Positions 1 through 7,504 of a stretch of DNA of 34,895 nucleotides are shown one piece after another (position 1 is the stretch's first letter; each line of letters opens with the position of its first letter). Both the position numbers and the translations under genes were made by a program. Source of the DNA: JBBQLG01 sp038327655 (GTDB taxonomy: Bacteria; Bacteroidota; Bacteroidia; Cytophagales; Spirosomataceae); the NCBI GenBank assembly GCA_038327655.1, contig JBBQLG010000054.1, forward strand, positions 1 to 34,895, given 5' to 3'. The notes beneath the pieces were generated by a model that was not told the DNA's origin, did no database searches, and saw only the letters and a list, made by a program, of their open reading frames with translations.

Positions 1-305
1 TCGATCAGGTCGGTATAGACGGCAAAAATGGCCCGTATCTGGGCGGAAACGGCCTTATACACATCGAAACGTGGTTTAACGAAGATCAGGTCGGGACACT
101 GCCGAATGGCTACCGACGACGCCATCGCCGAACGAACCCCAAACTGCCGGGCCTCGTAGCTGGCGGCAGCCACCACGCCCCGCTGCCGGGAACCGCCCAC
201 GGCCACAGGCTTTCCCCGCAGCAACGGATTGTCGCGCTGCTCAACAGATGCGTAGAAGGCATCCATGTCGATGTGAATGATTTTCCGGTGTTGAGACGAA
301 TCCAC
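1..305 (-). CDS. dinB: DNA polymerase IV (Y family), 5' part of gene
   Basis: This is the N-terminal part of an error-prone translesion DNA polymerase, cut by the window edge. The reverse strand reads KIIHIDMDAFYASVEQRD, the conserved palm-domain start of DinB with its metal-binding Asp and the steric-gate region. It is followed by GKPVAVGG, a segment like AAASYEARQFGVRSAM, and a segment like IFVKPRFDVYKAVS, all typical of Pol IV fingers and palm. No in-frame ATG precedes the conserved IDMDAF, so a GTG at 305-303 (VDSSQHRK) is the best start. A TATCTTTG promoter element lies only 5 nt upstream of that GTG, which suggests a very short or absent leader. The family assignment is secure; the exact start is inferred. 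Confidence 0.93.
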   Translation of the reverse strand, partial: MDSSQHRKIIHIDMDAFYASVEQRDNPLLRGKPVAVGGSRQRGVVAAASYEARQFGVRSAMASSVAIRQCPDLIFVKPRFDVYKAVSAQIRAIFAVYTDLI

Positions 306-310
306 GTAAA

Positions 311-318
311 CAAAGATA
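311..318 (-). promoter_or_regulatory. -7 promoter element for dinB
   Basis: The minus strand reads TATCTTTG, a perfect match to the Bacteroidota -7 consensus TAnnTTTG. It ends 5 nt before the proposed GTG start, so transcription would begin at or next to the start codon. No convincing -33 TTG was found. Confidence 0.5.
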
Positions 319-338
319 CGGACGAACCGTGCATTACG

Positions 339-731
339 TTATGTGCTTCGGCTTACGTTCAGTTGCCGCTCCACCGCCACGCCGACCGCAATACCCACGC
401 TGTAACAAAGCAGATCACTCCACAAAAAGCCGAAACCCAGCACCAGACCGCCCAGCCGCGTGTGGCGCACGGCGTCGATCCAGGGCGCGTGGTACAACTG
501 ACTGAATTCAATCCCGAACGAAAACAGCAGAGCCGCCCCCGCGACGGTTCGCGTCGGCCAGCGGGCAAACAACAGCCCGATCCCGAAGAAAACCATCAAC
601 GCCCAAATCGCATCGCCCGCATACAACCGAACAAAGGGCGAATCACCAAAAAACCGTCGCGACGCTAAGCCCGCCAAAACAGCGGCACCTGTCAACCCGG
701 CACAAAGCAGTCGGTTGCGGCTAATCGGCAT
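339..731 (-). CDS. DUF2809 family membrane protein
   Basis: A 130-residue, very hydrophobic protein with about four membrane segments, roughly at residues 9-25, 40-56, 62-75 and 90-118. The pattern of a segment near AGDAIWALMVFFGIGL followed by FGIEFSQLYHAPWID and a Leu/Gly-rich final helix matches DUF2809, small inner-membrane proteins of unknown function. It begins 6 nt after the stop of the aldo/keto reductase gene, so the two are probably one transcript. The start is the ATG at 731 (MPISRNRLL). Nothing in the sequence indicates a substrate. Confidence 0.78.
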   Translation of the reverse strand: MPISRNRLLCAGLTGAAVLAGLASRRFFGDSPFVRLYAGDAIWALMVFFGIGLLFARWPTRTVAGAALLFSFGIEFSQLYHAPWIDAVRHTRLGGLVLGFGFLWSDLLCYSVGIAVGVAVERQLNVSRST

Positions 732-737
732 GGGTGC

Positions 738-1727
738 TCAGTAGTGCCCGCGAATGAGGCCTTTGATCTTTTGGTCGTAGAGGTCGCGCAACGACTGGTG
801 TACATCCGGCGACAACGGAGGCAGTAGAGCCGACTCACCGTTGGCTACCACCTGACTTACCTTCGACGCACCCGGAATAATGGTCGTCACGGCGGGGTGG
901 TCCAGAATCCAGCGGAGCGACCATTGCGCCAGCCGGTCATCGGGCAGAAGAGCGGCCATCTCGTGGCTCAATTCGACACCCGCAGCAAAGGGTACACCCG
1001 AAAAGGTTTCGCCCGCGTTGAAGGCTTCGCCATTGGCGTTGAAGTTCCGGTGGTCAGTCGGGGCAAATCGGGTCTGCTCCGTAAACTTACCCGTCAGCAA
1101 ACCACTGGCCAGCGGCACCCGTACGATCAGCGATACGCCTTTCTGTAGCGCCAGATCGAAAAACTCGTCGGCGATGTGCTGCCGGAAGAGATTGAAAATC
1201 ACCTGCAACGATGCCAGACCCTCCTGCTGCAAACAGATTTTAGCCTCTTCGACGGTTTCGACACTAACACCCCAGTACCGAATCAGCTTCTCGTCCTGCA
1301 ACCGGCGCAGGTGTCTGAAAACATCGCCCTTGCGGAGTTCATCGGTGGGGATGCAGTGCAATTGCTCCAGAAAGAGCTGATCGGTTTGCAGGTTTGTCAG
1401 CGACGACTCTACCTGACGACGCATGGCATCGTAGGTGAAATTCTGCGGCCAGCCAAAGCCCGCATCCGACCGGCGGCCCAGTTTGGTAGCGACAAACACG
1501 TTTGCCGACTGCGTCTTCAAAAACTTACCGATGGTCTGCTCACTCACGCCCGATCCGTAGACATCGGCGGTGTCAATAAAATTACCGCCCTGATCAACGT
1601 AAGCCTGGAGGATGGCAAAGGCGTCTTCTTCGCTGACGTTCCCCCAGTCGGTACCGCCCAACTGCCAGGTGCCTAAGCCGATTTCAGCTATTTCTTCGGA
1701 TTGAAAACGTCGTTTGGGTAGGTGCAT
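738..1727 (-). CDS. Aldo/keto reductase
   Basis: A 329-residue cytoplasmic NADPH-dependent oxidoreductase of the AKR superfamily (TIM barrel), expected to reduce aldehydes or ketones. The catalytic tetrad is visible: Asp52 and Tyr57 in IDTADVYG, Lys82 in ATKLG, and His124 in LEQLHC. GLGTWQLGG near residue 17 and the cofactor region IIPGASKVSQV near the C-terminus also fit. Its length is normal for the family. It is the first gene of a probable operon with the DUF2809 protein. The physiological substrate cannot be told from sequence; the domain resembles the broad YajO/Tas-like group. Confidence 0.9.
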   Translation of the reverse strand: MHLPKRRFQSEEIAEIGLGTWQLGGTDWGNVSEEDAFAILQAYVDQGGNFIDTADVYGSGVSEQTIGKFLKTQSANVFVATKLGRRSDAGFGWPQNFTYDAMRRQVESSLTNLQTDQLFLEQLHCIPTDELRKGDVFRHLRRLQDEKLIRYWGVSVETVEEAKICLQQEGLASLQVIFNLFRQHIADEFFDLALQKGVSLIVRVPLASGLLTGKFTEQTRFAPTDHRNFNANGEAFNAGETFSGVPFAAGVELSHEMAALLPDDRLAQWSLRWILDHPAVTTIIPGASKVSQVVANGESALLPPLSPDVHQSLRDLYDQKIKGLIRGHY

Positions 1728-1754
1728 GAATTCAGTGAATTAGTAAGAGCTGCG

Positions 1755-1762
1755 CAAAAGTA
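1755..1762 (-). promoter_or_regulatory. -7 promoter element for the aldo/keto reductase
   Basis: The minus strand reads TACTTTTG, a perfect TAnnTTTG match, 27 nt before the ATG at 1727. No clear TTG -33 element is seen at the expected spacing. Confidence 0.5.
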
Positions 1763-1929
1763 ACGCCGGTTGAATCACCATAACGCTCATTCGATAAACA
1801 CTGTTTTTGAGCAGCCGTACGGCCCGGCATCATGCCCCTGATTGATCAGCAACATGCCGGTTATACACTTCATGATCAAACCCGCTACCGTTCGTGACCT
1901 TTACTTACCTATCAGTCAGCATATTAAAC

Positions 1930-1937
1930 TATCTTTC
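1930..1937 (+). promoter_or_regulatory. Possible -7 element for the TPR histidine kinase
   Basis: TATCTTTC differs from TAnnTTTG only at the last base and lies 20 nt before the kinase ATG at 1958. It sits within TTAAACTATC, loosely similar to the TAACTAT half-site found further downstream, but without the second half-site or the 26-nt spacing. Confidence 0.35.
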
Positions 1938-1957
1938 TACCCTACTCACAGGGGACT

Positions 1958-4246
1958 ATGAAACCGACTCAAGTACTGGCCGTTGCGTTGCTACTATTGT
2001 TCATCCCCGTACAGGGATGGGCACAACCCCCTACCGATGCCGAAAGCCGTGCCGCCTGGACCAAACTACAACGCCAGGCCCTTACCGAAACGACCTTCCG
2101 GCAAGCCTGCGATTTCATTCAGGACATTGGGCAGACAAACCTCAACCTGGCCTACACCCTGCTGGCCGGGTATGTACCGAGGGTACAAAAAACCGGCAAC
2201 CAACGCTGGACGCATATTCTGCTCATCAACTGGGGTAAAGCCAACGAATCGCTGAATCACTTCGACGAGGCCGAACCGCTGTTCCGGCAGGCCCGGCAGA
2301 ATGCCAAAAGCAACCCCCGATTTTACGCCGACGCCCTCACCTATACCGCTCAACTTTACTTTGACTGGGACAAGCCCGATTCGTTAGCCCACTATTTAGC
2401 CCTTGGCGAACAAGCGGCCCGGACCGCCCACGACCGCGAAAATCTGTCCTTGCAGCGATCCATCCGGGCGGCCTCACGCAGCCGATTGGGGCAGACCGGG
2501 GCCATGCGGGCCGACTACGACGAAGCCATCCGGCTGGCAACGGGTTTACCCAACAAAAACGCCATTTTTATTGCCCGCTACAGCCGGGCCTCGGACTACC
2601 TCACGAATCCACAGCAGCAGGTAATGGCGTTCGACAGTCTGCTCGAGCTTGCCAACGATTCTACCCTGGCCCGCAGTCCCCGTTTTTATAAGCGGACTAC
2701 GGTTTATTACCGGCGGGCCGAACCTACCCTCTTCTTCAAGCTGGCCCAACTCAACCTGTTGCTGACCGATTATGACAACGCGGGCAAGTTTGCCGACCTG
2801 TGCTACGACAGGCTGATTCGGCCCAACCCACGTGCCCCCAACGTACCCTACTTCAATACCGAAATGGCCATTATCCGGGTCTACCAGGGTCAGATTCCGC
2901 AGGCCCGCGCTTTCATGGATTCGAGCCGACGGCAGTTCGGTGTTTCCGAAGCTCAGATTCCGTATTCGGGCTATTTTCTGGCAGCCGGGTTATTGGCCGA
3001 GCACGACAAACAGTTTACCAAAGCGGCCGATTACTACCGGCAGGCACTGACAAAAGGGGTTACCTCAGCTTCGTTTTCGGCCATTCCGCCCGAACTGTTC
3101 TACGTCCGCGCCCTTCTCCGGATTGGTCAGTATGACAAGGCGCGGCAGGTACTGAACCCGTTGACAGCAGCCGCCACCGCCAACCGGTTTTCGGCCATCG
3201 GGTTATACTATTACCAGTCGCTGGCCGAACTCAACAAAGCGCAGGGCGATTACCTCCGTTACGGACAAGCCCTGGGAACTTACTACGCCATCCGCGATTC
3301 GCTCACCAACCTGAACCAGTACCGGGCCGTACAGCAGATTCTGGCGAAGGTTCGCATCCGCGACAAAGAACAGCAGATCGACCGGCTCAACGCCGAGAAT
3401 ACCGCCCGGCTTGTCCAACTTCGGCGCGAACGGTGGTTTTATGGAGCCATTATTACCCTGGCGGTGCTGGCCATCGGGCTGTTGATGCTTTACATCCGCA
3501 ACCGGCAGGTGCGCGCCCGGCAGCACGAAGCCCTTCAGCAAAGCCACCTGAAGCAACTCGAAAAACAACGGCACATCGACCTGATGCAGGGTGTGATGGA
3601 AGCCGAAGCAAACGAACGCCGGAAAATTGCCGATCAGCTCCACGACGAGGTAAATTCGATGCTGGCCTTAGCCACGCTCAACGTATCGTCCGTGCTGGAC
3701 AAAGGACCGGATGATGCCCATAACGGTCAGAAACTGATAAAAACGCAGGCGGTACTCACCTCCGTCTCAACCACAGTACGGGACATCAGCCACCGGCTAA
3801 CGCCCCTGCTCATCGAACGCTACGGCTTCCGGTACGCCATCGAAGACCTCACCGAAACCGTTAACCTGTCGGAACGGCTACAGCTTGACACCAGCATCGT
3901 GGGGTTTAACGAACCCGCCCTGTACCCGCTTTCCTTTCTGAACGAGTTGTACCGGATCATTCAGGAGTTGGTGCATAACATCATCAAGCACGCCCACGCC
4001 ACCCAGGCCACCGTGGAAGTAGTTGAGCACGAGCACCACGTGACCCTGATGATCGACGACAACGGGGTAGGCATCTCCAGCAAAACCCAAAGGGATGGAA
4101 TGGGGCTGAGCGCGATCCGGTCCCGGGTAGCGTACCTGAACGGCCAGATGGAAATCCAGCGCAAACCCAAAGGCGGTACAATGGTCGTTATTGATAACCT
4201 GGCCCTACCCGAACCGACGGCGGAACTGGCCCGGTTTATCAAATAG
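1958..4246 (+). CDS. TPR-containing sensor histidine kinase (HisKA_3 type)
   Basis: A 762-residue sensor kinase. Residues 1-23 are a signal peptide ending GWAQ. Residues about 25-450 are helical TPR-like repeats, predicted periplasmic. A single membrane helix lies near 492-513 (WFYGAIITLAVLAIG), then a basic coiled-coil. The dimerisation box ERRKIADQLHDEVNSML contains the phospho-acceptor His562. The HATPase_c domain has the N box around Asn674 (IIQELVHNIIKHA), the G1 box DDNGVGI near 700-706 and GMGLSAIRSRV. It pairs with the NarL-type regulator at 4842; one lipoprotein gene lies between them. The stop codon lies inside the palindromic operator at 4242-4261. The ligand is unknown; TPR sensing of an envelope signal is inferred. 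Confidence 0.93.
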   Translation: MKPTQVLAVALLLLFIPVQGWAQPPTDAESRAAWTKLQRQALTETTFRQACDFIQDIGQTNLNLAYTLLAGYVPRVQKTGNQRWTHILLINWGKANESLNHFDEAEPLFRQARQNAKSNPRFYADALTYTAQLYFDWDKPDSLAHYLALGEQAARTAHDRENLSLQRSIRAASRSRLGQTGAMRADYDEAIRLATGLPNKNAIFIARYSRASDYLTNPQQQVMAFDSLLELANDSTLARSPRFYKRTTVYYRRAEPTLFFKLAQLNLLLTDYDNAGKFADLCYDRLIRPNPRAPNVPYFNTEMAIIRVYQGQIPQARAFMDSSRRQFGVSEAQIPYSGYFLAAGLLAEHDKQFTKAADYYRQALTKGVTSASFSAIPPELFYVRALLRIGQYDKARQVLNPLTAAATANRFSAIGLYYYQSLAELNKAQGDYLRYGQALGTYYAIRDSLTNLNQYRAVQQILAKVRIRDKEQQIDRLNAENTARLVQLRRERWFYGAIITLAVLAIGLLMLYIRNRQVRARQHEALQQSHLKQLEKQRHIDLMQGVMEAEANERRKIADQLHDEVNSMLALATLNVSSVLDKGPDDAHNGQKLIKTQAVLTSVSTTVRDISHRLTPLLIERYGFRYAIEDLTETVNLSERLQLDTSIVGFNEPALYPLSFLNELYRIIQELVHNIIKHAHATQATVEVVEHEHHVTLMIDDNGVGISSKTQRDGMGLSAIRSRVAYLNGQMEIQRKPKGGTMVVIDNLALPEPTAELARFIK

Positions 4247-4290
4247 TTAGCGTTAACTATTGAGGACGGCAACCGGCGGAAGGAACTTTG
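4242..4290 (+). promoter_or_regulatory. Operator-promoter P1: palindrome plus -7 element
   Basis: AATAGTTA (4242-4249) and TAACTATT (4254-4261) form a perfect palindrome with a 4-nt spacer GCGT, overlapping the kinase stop codon. Exactly 26 nt separate TAACTAT (ending 4260) from TTTG of GAACTTTG (4283-4290), a -7-like element 22 nt before the ATG at 4313. The same arrangement recurs at 5513-5557 and 7408-7452. It is a candidate binding site for the response regulator encoded at 4842. P1 would drive the lipoprotein and the regulator. Confidence 0.65.
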
Positions 4291-4312
4291 GTTTGGATAA
4301 ACCATCGCTCTC

Positions 4313-4828
4313 ATGAAAACTGTATTTCTTTTTTTCGCCGTAGTGCTGCTCACGGGTTGCAGCAAAACCACACCCGAACCCGAATTTTACCTGTCGGCCA
4401 CCATCGACGGCAAGAACTGGGTCGCCAACGAAGCCAACAGTCAGAAAACGAACGTGGCCGCCATTCTTACCAACAGCCTCTATCTGGTGGTAGGTTCGCA
4501 AAACGCCGACAACACCGCTACCGCTGTGGGCGTGGTATTCCCTAAATCCATCGTCCTGAACCAGCCCACTGCCATTGATCCGGCGAAAAACACGGCCCTG
4601 GCCTACTCGATTTCCCAGACCGACGGCTATTCGGCGGACCCCGCGAGGGGTGGCAGCGGTACGATGACGATTACCCGACTCGACGAAAAAGCCGGTGTCA
4701 TCGAAGGCACGTTTTCGGGCGAGGCCGTTTTCAACAAAAACAGTACCCGCGTCTCGATCACCAACGGCCGGTTCCGCACCGCTATCTACACCGCAACCGT
4801 AACCACACCGACACCCGGCAAACGCTAA
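4313..4828 (+). CDS. Secreted lipoprotein, DUF6252-like
   Basis: A 171-residue lipoprotein. The signal peptide has a lipobox, LLTGC, with the lipidated Cys at residue 16. The mature part opens FYLSATIDGKNWVA and ends with ITNGRFRTAIY, preceded by GTMTITRLDEKAGVIEGTFSG. This layout resembles the DUF6252 group of Bacteroidota lipoproteins, beta-rich proteins of unknown function. It sits between the kinase and its regulator, with the regulator starting 13 nt after its stop, so the lipoprotein and regulator are probably co-transcribed from P1. It could modulate the sensor or be an output of the system. The family call is from pattern memory. Confidence 0.8.
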   Translation: MKTVFLFFAVVLLTGCSKTTPEPEFYLSATIDGKNWVANEANSQKTNVAAILTNSLYLVVGSQNADNTATAVGVVFPKSIVLNQPTAIDPAKNTALAYSISQTDGYSADPARGGSGTMTITRLDEKAGVIEGTFSGEAVFNKNSTRVSITNGRFRTAIYTATVTTPTPGKR

Positions 4829-4841
4829 CCGTCTACCAGCC

Positions 4842-5489
4842 ATGACCCTGCTCCTTGCCGACGATCATCCGCTCCTGCTCGATGGACTCGGCAGCGTGCT
4901 GGCCGACCTGCCCGATGTGACCTTACTGCCTGCCGTCAGCAACGGTCACCAGTTGCTCGATTACCTGCACCGCCATCCGGTCGATATGGTCCTGCTGGAC
5001 CTGAACATGCCCAAAATGGACGGGATGACGGCTCTTCGGCAGATTCGCCGGGATTTTCCGGCGGTAAAAGTCATTGTTTTTACCGGCTACAACCAGCCGC
5101 AGCGCATCCGGGAGGTGCGGACACTGGGTGCCATGGGCTACCTGCTGAAGACCACCGACGCACCGACGCTTAAAGCGGCCGTGCAACAGGTTTGGGCGGG
5201 GCAAACGTGGTTTCCGGCGTTACCCATACGGACGGGCGAGCGGCCTGCCGATACGTCATCCGAAGTGAACGACCTGCCCGATGCGTTTATGCGGACGTAC
5301 CAGTTGACGAAGCGCGAGGTGGAAATTATCCGGCTCATTGCCGTCGGGCTGACCACAAAACAAATCGGCGACCGGCTGTTCGTGAGCGAGTTCACCATCA
5401 ATGCGCACCGCCGGAACATCGCCCGCAAACTGGGCATCGACACGCCCGTCGGGTTGGCCAACTTTGCCCGCGAACAGGGCTTGGTGTGA
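4842..5489 (+). CDS. NarL/LuxR-family response regulator
   Basis: A 215-residue DNA-binding response regulator. The receiver domain (1-115) has the acidic pair Asp7/Asp8 in LLADDHP, the phospho-acceptor Asp53 in VLLDLNMP, Thr81 in VFTGYN and Lys103 in LLKTTD. The C-terminal LuxR-type helix-turn-helix (about 150-210) reads LTKREVEIIRLIAVGLTTKQ, then a segment like FVSEFTINAHRRNIARKLGI. It is the partner expected for the HisKA_3 kinase upstream. Its gene follows the lipoprotein by 13 nt and therefore lies behind promoter P1, so positive autoregulation is likely. LuxR-type dimers commonly bind short inverted repeats such as the GTTA-N4-TAAC found three times nearby. Confidence 0.94.
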   Translation: MTLLLADDHPLLLDGLGSVLADLPDVTLLPAVSNGHQLLDYLHRHPVDMVLLDLNMPKMDGMTALRQIRRDFPAVKVIVFTGYNQPQRIREVRTLGAMGYLLKTTDAPTLKAAVQQVWAGQTWFPALPIRTGERPADTSSEVNDLPDAFMRTYQLTKREVEIIRLIAVGLTTKQIGDRLFVSEFTINAHRRNIARKLGIDTPVGLANFAREQGLV

Positions 5490-5510
5490 CGGATGAGCCG
5501 CTGGTCAAAA

Positions 5511-5557
5511 TCGTTACAACTAACTATGGTATAGCGGATTAGTGGGAGTGAATTTTG
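5511..5557 (+). promoter_or_regulatory. Operator-promoter P2
   Basis: GTTA (5513-5516), spacer CAAC, then TAACTAT (5521-5527), followed after exactly 26 nt by TTTG of GAATTTTG (5550-5557). The element ends 27 nt before the ATG at 5585. The architecture is identical to P1 and P3. The preceding CTGGTCAAAATCGTTA (5501-5516) matches 15 of 16 positions at P3. Confidence 0.65.
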
Positions 5558-5584
5558 GTACAACAGATCAAAACATCACTGACC

Positions 5585-6472
5585 ATGAAACAAACGATAT
5601 GTGTGCTGCTGGTACTACTGACAGGGCTGTTGCCCCAAACTGGATGGGCGCAATTCGGGCCGCAGCTACCCCAACCAACAAAACCGACCTTCGCCGAACG
5701 TGTGCTTGCCGTCCTGAATCGTCAGCTTCAGGATTCGTTCATCCAGCCTTCGTTTGATTATGTCAATCAACATTATAAAGGCCCTTCTTATCTGCGTGAT
5801 CCGCGTAATGTGCCCACAGTTTTTGCCATCAACCTGGCCATATATATTAAAAAGGGCCAATCGTCTCCAAATCAGGGGGCTTCTAACGGTGTTATCAACT
5901 ATTACGGGGACAGGCAAGCCTATGCCCGCCCCCTTGACCCAGCCCTGCTTTTGGTCACGACCGACAACCGGCCCGGCCCTATGGCTCCTGCTCCCGACCC
6001 GAAGGACGCTTTTATGAGCCATCTTTCATTCATATACGGCCTTCAACTCATCGGTAAGGGCGGCAAATACAACGATGGCTACGGCACGTCAACCACCCAT
6101 ATCACCTACCTCGAAATCCCAACCTACGTCTTGTACGAATACGATTTACCGAACCAAAAAGGCCAGTTGTTCGGTGGCTTGGGGGTTTATTTGGGCGTGG
6201 GCCTTTGGGGAACGGTGAACTACACGGACAAAACTACTAATGAATCTTTTGGGGCTTTCAGCGATAATGGCGGCTTGAGTCGCTTCGATGGCGGCCTGAA
6301 TTTTATGGCCGGTTACCAACTGCCACAGGGCCTGCGTCTGAGTGTTGTCCACGAATTTGGTCTGGCCAATATCCAGTCGGGCGGTGGGGCAGACAAAACC
6401 TTCAACCGCGTCTGGAGCCTGAATGTGGGCTATCCGCTCAAGAAAATAACCGATAAACTGCGTAAAAAATAA
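5585..6472 (+). CDS. Secreted, probably outer-membrane protein
   Basis: A 295-residue exported protein of unrecognised family. The start is ATG 5585, which gives a clean signal peptide (MKQTICVLLVLLTGLLP to GWAQ). An upstream in-frame TTG at 5555 lies inside the -7 element and cannot be the start. The second half alternates aromatic and glycine-rich strands (FGGLGVYLGVGLWGTVNY, FMAGYQLPQGLRLSVVHEFG) and ends with VWSLNVGYPLKK, as in a small beta-barrel. It is preceded by operator-promoter P2 and followed after 24 nt by another barrel-like gene, so the pair is probably an operon under the response regulator. Function unknown. Confidence 0.8.
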   Translation: MKQTICVLLVLLTGLLPQTGWAQFGPQLPQPTKPTFAERVLAVLNRQLQDSFIQPSFDYVNQHYKGPSYLRDPRNVPTVFAINLAIYIKKGQSSPNQGASNGVINYYGDRQAYARPLDPALLLVTTDNRPGPMAPAPDPKDAFMSHLSFIYGLQLIGKGGKYNDGYGTSTTHITYLEIPTYVLYEYDLPNQKGQLFGGLGVYLGVGLWGTVNYTDKTTNESFGAFSDNGGLSRFDGGLNFMAGYQLPQGLRLSVVHEFGLANIQSGGGADKTFNRVWSLNVGYPLKKITDKLRKK

Positions 6473-6496
6473 AATCAACCAAGCTATTCTCTACTT

Positions 6497-7249
6497 ATGA
6501 AAACTCCACTGGTTGCTTTTTCCGTCAGTCTGCTGCTTTCCGTGCCATTCGCTCACGCCCAAATCGCGAACCGCACCGTTGTCAAGTTTAACCTGTCGGG
6601 CGTGGTCATTCAGAGCTATACGGCCCAATACGAACGGGTGCTGAACCGATTTAGCTCCGTTACGCTGTCGGGCAGTTATACCCCCAACAGCACCCCGCTC
6701 CCCTTCAAACAGGCATTGCTAAACCAGTATGGCGACAATCAGGACGCCAAACGGGCCATTGAAACAACCCTGTTTTCCAAGAAAATTGGCACCCTCGAAT
6801 ACCGGTTTTACCCCAAAGGTCACGCGCCAACGGGCTGGTACATTGCCCCTTTTGTTCGGTATGCCAGCATGAGCATCAGCAACGATTATACGTACACGCC
6901 GAGCGATGGCATTCTGCACCTTGCTCACCTCAATGCCAGTTTCAACGCGGGCGGGGCCGGGGTACTCCTGGGCTACCAGTTTCTGCTGGGCAAGCACATT
7001 GGGCTGGATTTGTGGTTGCTGGGGCCTTTCTACGGCACCGACGTGAACGCTACGTTTGTGGGCGTCGACCCACTCTGGCGCAACCTGAAACCCGCCGATA
7101 TCATAAAACTCAAACAGGACATCGACAATACCAAACTGCCGCTCTACACGGTTCAGTCGACCCTGGCCTTGCCCACCATCACCGCCCAGCTAAAGGGGCC
7201 GTACTATGGCGTCCGGGCATTGGGACTGGCTTTTGCGTACAGTTTCTGA
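6497..7249 (+). CDS. Outer-membrane beta-barrel protein, DUF3575-like
   Basis: A 250-residue protein with signal peptide MKTPLVAFSVSLLLSVPFAHAQ. The mature part opens with NRTVVKFNLSGVVIQSYTAQ, then YERVLNRFSSVTLSGSY, followed by IGTLEYRFYPKG, GWYIAPFVRYASM and LLGYQFLLGKHIGLDLWLLGP, ending GVRALGLAFAYSF with a C-terminal Phe. This order resembles DUF3575 and related eight-strand barrels of Bacteroidota outer membranes. It lies 24 nt behind the preceding exported protein and has no operator of its own, so it probably shares promoter P2. Role unknown; it may be structural or an envelope-stress output. Confidence 0.82.
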   Translation: MKTPLVAFSVSLLLSVPFAHAQIANRTVVKFNLSGVVIQSYTAQYERVLNRFSSVTLSGSYTPNSTPLPFKQALLNQYGDNQDAKRAIETTLFSKKIGTLEYRFYPKGHAPTGWYIAPFVRYASMSISNDYTYTPSDGILHLAHLNASFNAGGAGVLLGYQFLLGKHIGLDLWLLGPFYGTDVNATFVGVDPLWRNLKPADIIKLKQDIDNTKLPLYTVQSTLALPTITAQLKGPYYGVRALGLAFAYSF

Positions 7250-7405
7250 AAGGCGTTTCCCGCGAAAAAGTGCCTGTTTGCCGGTCTGCGCCGGTACATT
7301 TCCAATTTTCCGGGTAGATGCTGCCGACGGTTGCCCGCTGACTGTAGGTGTCCGTCACTGAAATGCATTGGTCTGACAATTTCACTGGCCAGGCACTGGT
7401 CAAGA

Positions 7406-7452
7406 TCGTTAGGGCTAACTATTTCGAGGCAACCGGAACAAGCAGAAATTTG
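7406..7452 (+). promoter_or_regulatory. Operator-promoter P3
   Basis: GTTA (7408-7411), spacer GGGC, then TAACTAT (7416-7422), followed after exactly 26 nt by TTTG of GAAATTTG (7445-7452). It stands 52 nt before the ATG of the lipoprotein at 7505, a longer leader than at P1 or P2. Apart from P3, the 7250-7504 interval shows no gene. Confidence 0.65.
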
Positions 7453-7504
7453 ACTCATCAGGCAGCTTAAATTTCTTACTTCTGTTCACCATATCTTCCT
7501 TATC

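Noticed and set aside
1926..1934. TTAAACTAT upstream of the histidine kinase as an autoregulatory operator
   Set aside because: Only one imperfect half-site is present, and 26 nt downstream there is no -7 element.
4253..4843. A 196-codon open frame on the minus strand
   Set aside because: It is antisense to the lipoprotein at 4313-4828, which has a convincing signal peptide and lipobox. The antisense product has Gly/Val/Arg-rich composition typical of shadow frames in GC-rich DNA.
5555..5584. TTG at 5555 as the start of the exported protein
   Set aside because: It lies inside the -7 element of P2, and the ATG at 5585 gives a normal signal peptide.
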